A DNA stretch of 5,868 nt from the NCBI GenBank assembly GCA_947176455.1, contig CAMWQQ010000115.1, positions 1 to 5,868 on the forward strand. Direction: 5' to 3'. The notes below the pieces were generated by a model. That model saw nothing but the letters and a program-made list of their open reading frames with translations, had not been told where the DNA came from and did no database searches. A program made the translations under genes and the position numbers. Source of the DNA: an uncultured Odoribacter sp. Its GTDB lineage: Bacteria > Bacteroidota > Bacteroidia > Bacteroidales > Marinifilaceae. Below, piece by piece: positions 1 through 5,735 of this stretch (positions within the stretch are counted from its first letter, which is position 1; every line of letters begins with the position of its first letter).

Positions 1-9
1 TAATTATCT

Positions 10-40
10 CAAAGATACGATTTTTTTCTCTAATATCAAA
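10..40 (-). promoter_or_regulatory. Bacteroides-type promoter for a gene left of the window
   Basis: On the minus strand a -33 box TTTG (bases 40-37) is followed after 19 nt by TATCTTTG (17-10), an exact match to the Bacteroidota -7 consensus TAnnTTTG. Transcription would start within the last few bases and run out of the left edge, so the gene served is not visible. Its position just beyond the terminator of the neighbouring operon supports a separate transcription unit. Confidence 0.55.
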
Positions 41-69
41 GCATCGTGCTTGTAATTTTGTTAATACTC

Positions 70-114
70 AAAAAAAAAGCGAACCTCGAATGTCTGCTGA
101 CTTTCAGGGTTCGC
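70..114 (-). terminator. Intrinsic terminator of the M48-bla-ABM operon
   Basis: A perfect 7-bp inverted repeat (GCGAACC at 79-85, GGTTCGC at 108-114) encloses a 22-nt interval. That interval itself holds a small hairpin, CTGA-CTT-TCAG (97-107), stacked against the stem. On the minus strand the structure is followed directly by nine T's (bases 78-70), the layout of a Rho-independent terminator. It begins 27 bases after the stop codon of the ABM-domain gene. The plus-strand side lacks a clean T run, so it is probably one-directional. Confidence 0.8.
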
Positions 115-140
115 TCATCTTTAATAAATCCGTAACTTTC

Positions 141-416
141 TCAAAAATCGAACGTCTCAAGCTTCATCTCCGCCAAAGAACGCATCGTGCCGACTTCGGT
201 CACAAAAACCTCCGAAGCGCTATGGGCATCCAACGCACGCTGGTCGCGCCACGTCTCGCAAATCATCAGTACTTCCGGACGTGTCGCACTCTCAAAAACA
301 TCGTACGCCACACATCCCTCTTGTTTGAGCGAAGCCTCAGTTAGGCGTCGCGCCGCCGCAAGCACCTCTGAACGATGCTCCGCAGAAACTTTGATAAAAC
401 AATTCAATCTCAACAT
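141..416 (-). CDS. Antibiotic biosynthesis monooxygenase (ABM) domain protein, putative quinol monooxygenase
   Basis: A 91-residue protein that fills a single ABM (dimeric alpha-beta barrel) domain, the usual length for YgiN-like small cytoplasmic proteins. The pattern is typical: an N-terminal strand LNCFIKV, a helix, then EGCVAYDVFES (about residues 33-43), the strand VLMICETW (49-56), and a helix containing DAHSASEVF (63-71). Some family members oxidise quinols or polyketide-like aromatics without a cofactor, but many have no known substrate, so the reaction here is not established. There is no signal peptide or membrane segment. The ATG at 416 lies 42 bases after the beta-lactamase stop with no promoter-like box between, and a terminator follows, making this the last gene of the operon. 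The family call is firm and the function is open. Confidence 0.88.
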   Translation of the reverse strand: MLRLNCFIKVSAEHRSEVLAAARRLTEASLKQEGCVAYDVFESATRPEVLMICETWRDQRALDAHSASEVFVTEVGTMRSLAEMKLETFDF

Positions 417-458
417 ATTCTATACCTATTAGTCATTTTGTCCATTTTCATCGTCCGC

Positions 459-1352
459 CTACCGACACAATCCTGTCCGGACAATATCGGATATCCGGGC
501 AATCACAGCGGAAGTCTCCTCCAAAGAATAAGCGGAACGGGTGATAAAAACGGCTATCGCATAACGCTTGCCGTCCGGCAAATGAATATAGCCCACATCA
601 TTGACGGCTATCAGGCGACCCATCTCGGGGTCGACATCCCCCGTTCCGGTCTTGTGACCAATCACCGCACGCAAAGAAACAAACGTTCCCGGCAACCGGT
701 CCTTTCCCGTATCACACGTTTCCATGATACGCTTGATAAACAAGGAACAGGTATCGTTGAAACACCGATCGAACGCATCCACCAACAAAGCCATAGCGAC
801 AGGAGTGGAAACATTGTCGTAACAACGGGACAGCACCTGGTGCATATCGTCCTCGTTCCACCTCACACAAATATCCCTGAAACCAAGCGAGTCAAGATAA
901 GCATCCACCACCGAAACACCGCCGACAAAATCCATCAGGATATCACAGGCATTATTATCACTGAGCCTGAGGGAATAATCCAAAAGCTCCCCCAAGGGTA
1001 TCCGAAACATGTTCTGCCCACCGTAGCGACGAAGCATCGGGCTGTAAGTATCCGGATGAAGCTGCGCACCGGAAACCCATACGGAATCGTCAAACGAACC
1101 ACCTTTCCCCCTCACGACATCCGCCACTACCAACGCCAAAGGAAACTTCATCACGCTCAGCATCGGAAAAGACTGCGACAGGTTAACCCCGAACATTTTT
1201 CCATCCCCGGCAATCACCGCCACTCCCGCATCGGCATCGACTCCGTTCAAATAACGACGCAACTCCTCCTCAATCCCCGCATACCGGACATTCCTCTCAC
1301 ACGAACACAAGAGAACCGTGCAAATCCCGACAAAAAACAATATTCTCAACAC
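459..1352 (-). CDS. Class A serine beta-lactamase (subclass A2-like, CepA/CblA/CfxA type), predicted lipoprotein
   Basis: A 297-residue enzyme predicted to hydrolyse beta-lactam rings in the periplasm. The class A landmarks are in order: SVMK (residues 66-69, nucleophile Ser66 and Lys69), SDN (131-133), omega-loop EDDMH (167-171, where Glu167 matches Ambler Glu166 and His171 matches the His170 seen in PER-type enzymes), and KTG (234-236). The stretches TGKDRLPGTF (215-224) and HKTGTGDVDP resemble Bacteroides CepA/CblA/CfxA from memory, which suggests a cephalosporinase-like member, but no named allele is recognised. The N-terminus MLRILFFVGICTVLLCSC ends in a plausible lipobox with Cys18 as the lipidated residue. 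The start is GTG at 1352, six bases after the M48 stop and in the same frame, so reinitiation is possible. The mature part holds seven further Cys residues (136, 162, 177, 197, 202, 213, 296), many for this fold. The Cys69-Cys238 pair of some carbapenemases is absent. Substrate range cannot be read from sequence. Confidence 0.93.
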   Translation of the reverse strand: MLRILFFVGICTVLLCSCERNVRYAGIEEELRRYLNGVDADAGVAVIAGDGKMFGVNLSQSFPMLSVMKFPLALVVADVVRGKGGSFDDSVWVSGAQLHPDTYSPMLRRYGGQNMFRIPLGELLDYSLRLSDNNACDILMDFVGGVSVVDAYLDSLGFRDICVRWNEDDMHQVLSRCYDNVSTPVAMALLVDAFDRCFNDTCSLFIKRIMETCDTGKDRLPGTFVSLRAVIGHKTGTGDVDPEMGRLIAVNDVGYIHLPDGKRYAIAVFITRSAYSLEETSAVIARISDIVRTGLCR

Positions 1353-1358
1353 CCGAAA

Positions 1359-2150
1359 TTATTTCTTTACGTAGGCATCCGCCTTCTCCTTCACCCGTTG
1401 CGCACGCTTTGCGCTATCCGGATGACTGGCGAACATTTTCTGGAACATGGACGACTGCTGTTCTCCCGACAAGCTGTTCAGCTTTTCCAAGGCATTGGCC
1501 ATGCCGTAAGGGTCGAATCCGTGCTTCACGCAAAATTCAACCCCATAATCATCCGCTTCCAATTCCTGCTTTTGGGAAAAACGAGCGGTCGCCAAAGCCT
1601 GCGCCAACTCGCCCAACTGAGAATCTGACAACTTTTCCAACACCCCACCGGCAGACCCAGCGACATTCTTCGCAGCGGAAGCCAGGTAGGCGTTTTTCAT
1701 GGCATCCTTGCTGTCCGTATGCACCACGTGACCGATTTCATGCCCGAGAACCGCCATTAATTCGTCATCGGTCATCATATCCATTAAAGCCGAGAATACG
1801 CGAATACTGCCGTCGCCACAGGCAAAAGCATTGATATCCGACACTTCATACACCTTATAATTCAAGGTCAGTCCCTCCACATTGCCCACTTTTTTCATCA
1901 ACGAATCCAGACGCCTCGAATACGCTGACTCCGGAGCGGAAACCGGATTGTTCTCGTCCATCCATTTCACCGACTCGCTACACAATTTTGCCACATCCTC
2001 ATCCGACAGCGTAACAGCCGAAGCGACATCCGAAACAGCACTCAACACCTTCTTCGTATTGATTGTCCGCTTACCGATTTTTATCTGCGACTGGACCGTT
2101 GCCACACTCCCGGCAAACACCAGCACCAATAACATCCATTTTTTCATCAT
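1359..2150 (-). CDS. Secreted M48-family zinc metallopeptidase
   Basis: A 263-residue peptidase predicted to act in the periplasm. MMKKWMLLVLVFAGSVATVQS forms a signal peptide with likely cleavage near residue 21; there is no lipobox. The catalytic HEIGH (137-141) supplies two zinc-binding His and the general base Glu138, and Glu196 in QELEAD is the expected third zinc ligand. NAFACGDGSIRVFSALM (107-123) and the late HP..AKRA motif (SHPDSAKRA, 242-250) are also typical. With no multi-pass membrane domain, it resembles the soluble LoiP/YcaL/BepA-like M48 group rather than HtpX; such proteins are tied to envelope protein quality control, which is the inferred role here. Start: ATGATG at 2150, with the first or second Met possible and no Shine-Dalgarno, as usual in the phylum. 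It is the first gene of the operon and lies about 20 bases behind a strong promoter match; the beta-lactamase follows after six bases. Confidence 0.92.
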   Translation of the reverse strand: MMKKWMLLVLVFAGSVATVQSQIKIGKRTINTKKVLSAVSDVASAVTLSDEDVAKLCSESVKWMDENNPVSAPESAYSRRLDSLMKKVGNVEGLTLNYKVYEVSDINAFACGDGSIRVFSALMDMMTDDELMAVLGHEIGHVVHTDSKDAMKNAYLASAAKNVAGSAGGVLEKLSDSQLGELAQALATARFSQKQELEADDYGVEFCVKHGFDPYGMANALEKLNSLSGEQQSSMFQKMFASHPDSAKRAQRVKEKADAYVKK

Positions 2151-2173
2151 TTCTTATATTTATTAAAAACACG

Positions 2174-2206
2174 CAAAAATACAAATATTATCCCTCAATA
2201 TCCAAA
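2174..2206 (-). promoter_or_regulatory. Bacteroides-type promoter of the M48-bla-ABM operon
   Basis: On the minus strand a TTTG -33 box (2206-2203) is followed after 21 nt by TATTTTTG (2181-2174), an exact TAnnTTTG -7 match. A start site a few bases downstream would leave a leader of about 15-20 nt before the ATG at 2150. It lies in the 90-base gap between the DUF6169-like gene and the peptidase gene. No operator-like repeat is seen. Confidence 0.65.
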
Positions 2207-2240
2207 CCCCTCCATATTTATCGGACTCAGCGCCACCTCA

Positions 2241-2702
2241 TCAAACACCCATATTCACCCATTCATAAAACAAATTTTTCATTTCATCGGCTTGCGGATG
2301 TTTCTTGGACAGCAACAAGGATGAATATACGACACATTCTCCCAACTCCATCGAAACATCCACTTTTTCAATCTCAGGCTCTATAATCGCCTCATACCAT
2401 TTCCGAAACAATTTAAAGCGAGACTTTTCCCTGTTGTCTGCCGAATCACACACAACCAGCAAAGCATTGCGGACAGATTGAAAAAAGTCATTGAGTATCT
2501 TTAGAATAGTTATGCGGACACGTTCGTCCTTCACCGTTTTTCCAACCGCATCAAAAGAAAATGTATAAACGGAATCAGAACCGAATGAATCGCTGATGTC
2601 TATAAAATAAGCGGTGTACACAACACCGCCCTGCGTTATAAACCTATACATCAAATTATCGGTCTGAACGATATTGTATGGGAGTTGCAAATTTGATATC
2701 AC
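2241..2702 (-). CDS. DUF6169-like protein of unknown function
   Basis: A 153-residue soluble protein with no signal peptide or membrane segment. The arrangement matches what I recall of the DUF6169 family in Bacteroidota: an N-terminal LPYNIV (7-12), an aromatic beta-rich part with GGVVYTAYFID (25-35) and VYTFSFDA, then a helical part with VRITILKILNDFFQS (62-76), the strand ALLVVCDSAD (79-88), and a basic-aromatic helix RFKLFRKWYE (95-104). The function is unknown. The first in-frame start is GTG at 2702, preceded by a TAA in the same frame; the ATG at 2651 would lose the LPYN segment, so GTG is preferred. The GTG lies inside the end of the 53-residue gene upstream (47-base overlap), which suggests translational coupling. 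No clear terminator follows. Sampled 60-base rows are about 33-45% GC, against about 55% in a sampled folP row, consistent with acquisition as a module. Confidence 0.75.
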   Translation of the reverse strand: MISNLQLPYNIVQTDNLMYRFITQGGVVYTAYFIDISDSFGSDSVYTFSFDAVGKTVKDERVRITILKILNDFFQSVRNALLVVCDSADNREKSRFKLFRKWYEAIIEPEIEKVDVSMELGECVVYSSLLLSKKHPQADEMKNLFYEWVNMGV

Positions 2703-2817
2703 GTTTTTTTGCCAATTGCTTTAAATCGCCATTTGTTTGAATGCACTCCCAAATAGCACGCTTATCTTCCATTATTTTCTGGAAAATATTCAATCGTTTC
2801 TTTTCCTGCGTCTTCAT
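2656..2817 (-). CDS. Small basic protein (53 aa) overlapping the DUF6169-like gene
   Basis: ATG at 2817 opens a 53-codon frame ending in TAA at 2656. The product begins MKTQEKKRLNIFQKIMEDKR and continues with AIWECI, NGDLKQLAKKR and IKFATPI. It reads as two or three amphipathic, Lys/Arg-rich helices (charge clearly positive) followed by a short tail. I recall similar short Bacteroidota proteins with a DKRAI...NGDL..LA..R.IKF pattern next to larger unknown genes, but this was not checked. A strong promoter match sits about 40 bases upstream, and the last 47 bases overlap the GTG start of the DUF6169-like gene in a different frame, so the two are probably co-transcribed and translationally linked. 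A role as DNA/RNA-binding or partner protein is only a guess. The frame is short, but its codon content and composition look like a real protein. Confidence 0.68.
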   Translation of the reverse strand: MKTQEKKRLNIFQKIMEDKRAIWECIQTNGDLKQLAKKRDIKFATPIQYRSDR

Positions 2818-2858
2818 TCTGCAAATGCTTTATTTCACATCAACTCTCATTTGGGTAA

Positions 2859-2890
2859 CAAATCTACTATTTATTTTGAACATAACCAAA
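2859..2890 (-). promoter_or_regulatory. Bacteroides-type promoter of the 53-aa / DUF6169-like pair
   Basis: On the minus strand TTTG (2890-2887) is followed after 20 nt by TAGATTTG (2866-2859), an exact TAnnTTTG match with near-ideal spacing. The leader to the ATG at 2817 would be about 35 nt. The -33 box begins six bases after the folP stop codon, so the pair need not depend on folP transcription, although no terminator separates them. Confidence 0.65.
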
Positions 2891-2896
2891 TACACA

Positions 2897-3754
2897 TTAC
2901 GATTCTTTCAGATGACATCCCGCTCCAGCAATCAACTGGGAATACATCCGAACCGCCTCCACCGCCTCTTTCACGTCATGCACCCGCAATATGCTGGCGC
3001 CTTTCATCAAAGCCATCGTATTCAACACCGTCGTCCCGTTCAAGGCATCCGCCGGCGTGCCTCCCAGCAACTTGTATATCATCGACTTCCGAGAAATGCC
3101 CACCAACAAGGGATAATCCAGGTCCGAATAACTATCCAAACCGTTCATCAACTGATAATTATGTTCCAACGTCTTCCCGAAACCAAAACCGGGGTCCAGC
3201 AGAATTTGGTCGAACCCCATCGCATTCAACCGGGCAATCCGCTCCGCAAAGAAATCCCGCACCTCCTTCACCACATCCTCATACACCGGATTCTGCTGCA
3301 TCGTCTGTGGCGTTCCCTGTATGTGCATCATCACATACGGCACTCCTGCCTTGGCGACATATTCAAACATCCCCTCATCCATTGTCCCTCCCGAAATATC
3401 ATTAATCATCACCGGACCGAGACAGGTGACAATCTCCTCCGCCACCTTCGCCCGGTAGGTATCAATGGACACCCAGCACTCCGGATAATACTTTCGAACC
3501 AGCTCCACCGCCCACGACAACCTGCCCAACTCCTCCTTCTCATCCACGACAGTCGCCCCGGGACGGGTGGAATAGGCACCCACATCTATAATCGACGCCC
3601 CCTCCTCCATAATCTGGTGAATACGCTCTATCAAGCGCACCTCGCTGAGGTATTCCCCACCGTCATAGAAAGAATCCGGAGTGACATTCAAAATCCCCAT
3701 AACCATCGGACGAGAAAAATCCATTTCCCGCTCCCCCAATCTGATACTTTTCAT
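2897..3754 (-). CDS. folP: Dihydropteroate synthase
   Basis: A 285-residue cytoplasmic TIM-barrel enzyme that joins p-aminobenzoate to 6-hydroxymethyl-dihydropterin diphosphate in folate synthesis, the target of sulfonamides. Motifs, counted from the chosen start: GILNVTPDSF (20-29), loop DVGAYSTRPGA (57-67), SIDT (96-99), NDISGG (118-123), LDPGFGFGKT (186-195), SRKS (221-224, Lys223), and RVHDV (257-261). Length and motifs are complete. The frame is open to an ATG at 3838, but ATG at 3754 is preferred: MKSIRLGEREMDFSRP aligns with the usual Bacteroidota N-terminus (pattern MKYINVNGQLLDLSTP), and the 28 extra upstream residues look like translated leader. The Bacteroidota form GAYSTRPG replaces the enterobacterial GGESTRPG and is not by itself a resistance sign. 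The gene diverges from the DUF1599 operon. The diadenylate cyclase gene that I recall often following folP in this order is not present downstream. Confidence 0.95.
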   Translation of the reverse strand: MKSIRLGEREMDFSRPMVMGILNVTPDSFYDGGEYLSEVRLIERIHQIMEEGASIIDVGAYSTRPGATVVDEKEELGRLSWAVELVRKYYPECWVSIDTYRAKVAEEIVTCLGPVMINDISGGTMDEGMFEYVAKAGVPYVMMHIQGTPQTMQQNPVYEDVVKEVRDFFAERIARLNAMGFDQILLDPGFGFGKTLEHNYQLMNGLDSYSDLDYPLLVGISRKSMIYKLLGGTPADALNGTTVLNTMALMKGASILRVHDVKEAVEAVRMYSQLIAGAGCHLKES

Positions 3755-3773
3755 CCAACCTTCAACTTTAATG

Positions 3774-3781
3774 TATTTTTG
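3774..3781 (+). promoter_or_regulatory. Possible -7 box for the DUF1599-BT_3928-tpiA operon
   Basis: TATTTTTG matches TAnnTTTG exactly, but no TTTG or TTG stands 19-21 nt upstream, so the call is weak. A start here would give a leader of about 80 nt before the ATG at 3869 and would cross the inverted repeat at 3785-3799. Weaker near-matches nearer the gene (TAAATTTA at 3823, TAGTTTTC at 3848) are alternatives. Confidence 0.3.
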
Positions 3782-3784
3782 ATA

Positions 3785-3799
3785 AACCTTATAAAGGTT
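3785..3799. repeat. Short inverted repeat between folP and the DUF1599 operon
   Basis: AACCTT-ATA-AAGGTT is a perfect 6-bp inverted repeat with a 3-base centre, extendable by ATA/TAT outside if one A is bulged. It lies 31 bases upstream of the folP start, in the leader shared by the two divergent units. It could be an operator or a weak RNA hairpin, or chance in AT-rich DNA. Confidence 0.35.
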
Positions 3800-3861
3800 A
3801 TGAACTTTACAAACTTTTTCCCTAAATTTACCGCTCAAAATTACAATTAGTTTTCATATTT

Positions 3862-3869
3862 CAAAGATA
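3862..3869 (-). promoter_or_regulatory. Possible -7 box for folP
   Basis: On the minus strand TATCTTTG matches TAnnTTTG exactly, but the expected TTTG 19-21 nt upstream (inside the DUF1599 gene) is missing. A start here would give folP a leader of roughly 100 nt from the preferred ATG at 3754. Confidence 0.3.
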
Positions 3870-4420
3870 TGCCTGAAACCGCACAAGAATACGACCTGGT
3901 CATCGAAACGTGCCGGGACATCTTCCTGAAAAAAATGCACGACTACGGCACGGCGTGGCGCATCCTGCGTGCCACCTCCCTCACCGACCAAATCTTCATC
4001 AAGGCTAACCGCATACGCAGCCTGGAAGAAAAGGGCATTTCTAAAGTCAACGAAGGCGTTGTTCCGGAATTCATCGGAATCATCAACTACTCCATCATGG
4101 GGTTGATCCAGCTGGAGTTAGGCAGGGAAAACGATACGGCTTCCGAACAGGAAAAAATAGCCGCCTTGTACGAAAACTATTTCCAAAAGGCGAAGAACCT
4201 GATGCTGGACAAAAACCACGACTACGGGGAAGCCTGGCGCAGCATGCGCATCAGTTCCTACACGGACCTGATTCTCATGAAAATCAAGCGAACCAAACAA
4301 ATCGAGGACAACCAGGGCAATACCCTGATTTCGGAAGGCATCGATGCCAATTATTACGATATGATCAATTACGCCGTATTCGCACTCATCCGGCTGACCG
4401 TTGAAAGCTCAAAAGCATAA
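3869..4420 (+). CDS. DUF1599 protein with two tandem copies of the domain
   Basis: A 183-residue, largely helical, soluble protein of unknown biochemical role, known as DUF1599 and, as I recall, also listed as a nucleotide-modification-associated domain. It is built of two homologous halves offset by 93-94 residues. HDYGTAWR (24-31) matches HDYGEAWR (117-124); both are followed by R..S.TD.I..K..R, and INY at 72-74 matches INY at 166-168. The repeated His-Asp-Tyr-Gly and Glu/Asp residues could form a metal or nucleotide site, which is inference only. The ATG at 3869 directly follows an AT-rich leader. It is the first gene of the operon, 36 bases ahead of the BT_3928-type membrane protein; this linkage to tpiA is common in Bacteroidales from memory. 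Nothing suggests truncation. Confidence 0.88.
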   Translation: MPETAQEYDLVIETCRDIFLKKMHDYGTAWRILRATSLTDQIFIKANRIRSLEEKGISKVNEGVVPEFIGIINYSIMGLIQLELGRENDTASEQEKIAALYENYFQKAKNLMLDKNHDYGEAWRSMRISSYTDLILMKIKRTKQIEDNQGNTLISEGIDANYYDMINYAVFALIRLTVESSKA

Positions 4421-4456
4421 CACATCCGTAAAATAACACGCTAAAAACAAAATACG

Positions 4457-5704
4457 ATGAAGCTACTTAAAAACCTATGCAGAATCTTAGTCGGACTTCT
4501 GTTTATCTATTCCGGATTCGTCAAAGGAGTTGACCCGCTGGGTTCCAACTACAAATTCATAGATTACTTCAATGCCTTTCACATGGGTTGGATGGACGGC
4601 AGTGCCATTTTCTTCTCCTTTCTGTTGTCCTTGGCTGAATTTCTAATTGGTATCTGCCTGTTTCTGAACATCAAAACCAAATGGGCAGCCTGGGGAGCAT
4701 TGCTGTTCATGGGATTCTTTACCCCGCTGACCCTGATACTCGCCATCAAGAACCCCGTAACGGACTGCGGTTGTTTCGGAGACGCCCTGGTACTAACCAA
4801 CTGGGAAACCTTCTGGAAAAACGTCATTCTGCTAGCAATGACACTTGTCGTCTTCTTCCACAAGGAAAAATACAAATCCATATTCAATTTCCTGGAACAG
4901 ACGGTCATTCTCGCAAGCACTATCGTGTTTATGCTGTGTATCGAATTCTATTGCTACCGGCATCTGCCTATCCTCGACTTCAGGCCCTACGCCATTGGCA
5001 AAAACATCAGCGAAGGCATGACGATTCCGGAAGGCGCACCGCATGATGAATACGCCATTACCTTAAAATACCGGAACAAACAGACCGGAGAAACGAAAGA
5101 ATTCAGCGAACAAAACTACCCTTGGCAGGATACCCTGAACTGGGAATATGTCAGTTCGTCGGAAAAACTGATACAGGAAGGCTTCAAGGCCCCCATTCAC
5201 GACTTTGTCATTGAGCATCCGGAAATGGGCGACATCACCCAGGACGTCCTGCAAGACAACGGATACACCTTCCTGGTTGTAGCGTACAACATCAACAAAA
5301 CCAACCCGGAGAACCAGGAGAAACTGAACCGGCTGGCAGCCTATGCGCAAGACAAGGGCTATCGCTTTTATTGCCTGTCGGCATCCGTCGCAGACGACAC
5401 TCGGAAATATGCGGAAAATCATCAAGTTAATTATGAATTCTGCTCCACCGATGAAATCCAGTTGAAAACCATAGTGCGCTCCAACCCCGGACTGGTATTG
5501 CTCCGCGAAGGCACCATCCTGAACAAATGGGGACACCGGGACCTGCCGGAAGTCGATGAAATCAAAGACAAGGACCTCACGGCTTACAGTCTTGACAAAC
5601 AACAAGGCACCACGGACAAATACATGGTCTGGACTCTGATCCTTATCTATGTCGGTTGCCTGTTCGTCTACCTGTGCCGGAAATACAAAAGACAACAGAA
5701 ATAA
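4457..5704 (+). CDS. BT_3928-type membrane protein: DoxX/MauE-like redox domain plus thioredoxin-like domain
   Basis: A 415-residue inner-membrane protein. Helices are predicted near 5-25, 48-70, 76-98, 119-136 and 147-167, with a last one near 388-407 followed by a basic tail. The N-terminal bundle has the DoxX/MauE character: LLFIYSGFVKGVDPLG (14-29) after helix 1 and the redox-type DCGCFGD (103-109) at the end of helix 3, with Cys104 and Cys106. Residues from about 245 to 365 form a probable thioredoxin-like fold: PIHDFVIE (246-253), YTFLVVAYNI (270-279), and NPGLVLLREGTILNKW (343-358). The usual CxxC is missing, so this part may bind or scaffold rather than exchange disulfides. A role in envelope redox or electron transfer is inferred from MauE/DoxX relatives and is untested. 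It sits between the DUF1599 gene and tpiA with short spacers (36 and 31 bases). The name follows the B. thetaiotaomicron family as I remember it. Confidence 0.88.
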   Translation: MKLLKNLCRILVGLLFIYSGFVKGVDPLGSNYKFIDYFNAFHMGWMDGSAIFFSFLLSLAEFLIGICLFLNIKTKWAAWGALLFMGFFTPLTLILAIKNPVTDCGCFGDALVLTNWETFWKNVILLAMTLVVFFHKEKYKSIFNFLEQTVILASTIVFMLCIEFYCYRHLPILDFRPYAIGKNISEGMTIPEGAPHDEYAITLKYRNKQTGETKEFSEQNYPWQDTLNWEYVSSSEKLIQEGFKAPIHDFVIEHPEMGDITQDVLQDNGYTFLVVAYNINKTNPENQEKLNRLAAYAQDKGYRFYCLSASVADDTRKYAENHQVNYEFCSTDEIQLKTIVRSNPGLVLLREGTILNKWGHRDLPEVDEIKDKDLTAYSLDKQQGTTDKYMVWTLILIYVGCLFVYLCRKYKRQQK

Positions 5705-5735
5705 AAACAAACATCACACTTAAAAACAATAAATC

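Noticed and set aside
53..60. Plus-strand TAATTTTG, an exact TAnnTTTG match
   Set aside because: There is no -33 box at the right distance and no plus-strand gene downstream that could use it.
375..1628. Plus-strand open frame of 417 codons
   Set aside because: It runs antisense across the beta-lactamase and the end of the peptidase gene, whose motifs are intact. Its product is rich in His, Arg, Gln and Pro with no recognisable domain, as expected for an antisense shadow.
3570..3590. FolP loop reads GAYSTRPG instead of GGESTRPG, raising the idea of a sulfonamide-insensitive enzyme
   Set aside because: This form is, as far as I recall, ordinary in Bacteroidota FolP, and no Sul-type insertion is seen.
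3755..3838. N-terminal extension of FolP from the upstream ATG at 3838
   Set aside because: The 28 extra residues do not resemble family N-termini, while the ATG at 3754 aligns well with other Bacteroidota enzymes.
2741..3850. Plus-strand open frame of 369 codons
   Set aside because: It is antisense to folP and has the same His/Arg/Pro-rich shadow composition; no promoter or domain supports it.
5063..5710. Minus-strand open frame of 215 codons opposite the membrane protein
   Set aside because: It is a Phe/Val-rich antisense shadow of a gene with clear membrane and thioredoxin-like domains.
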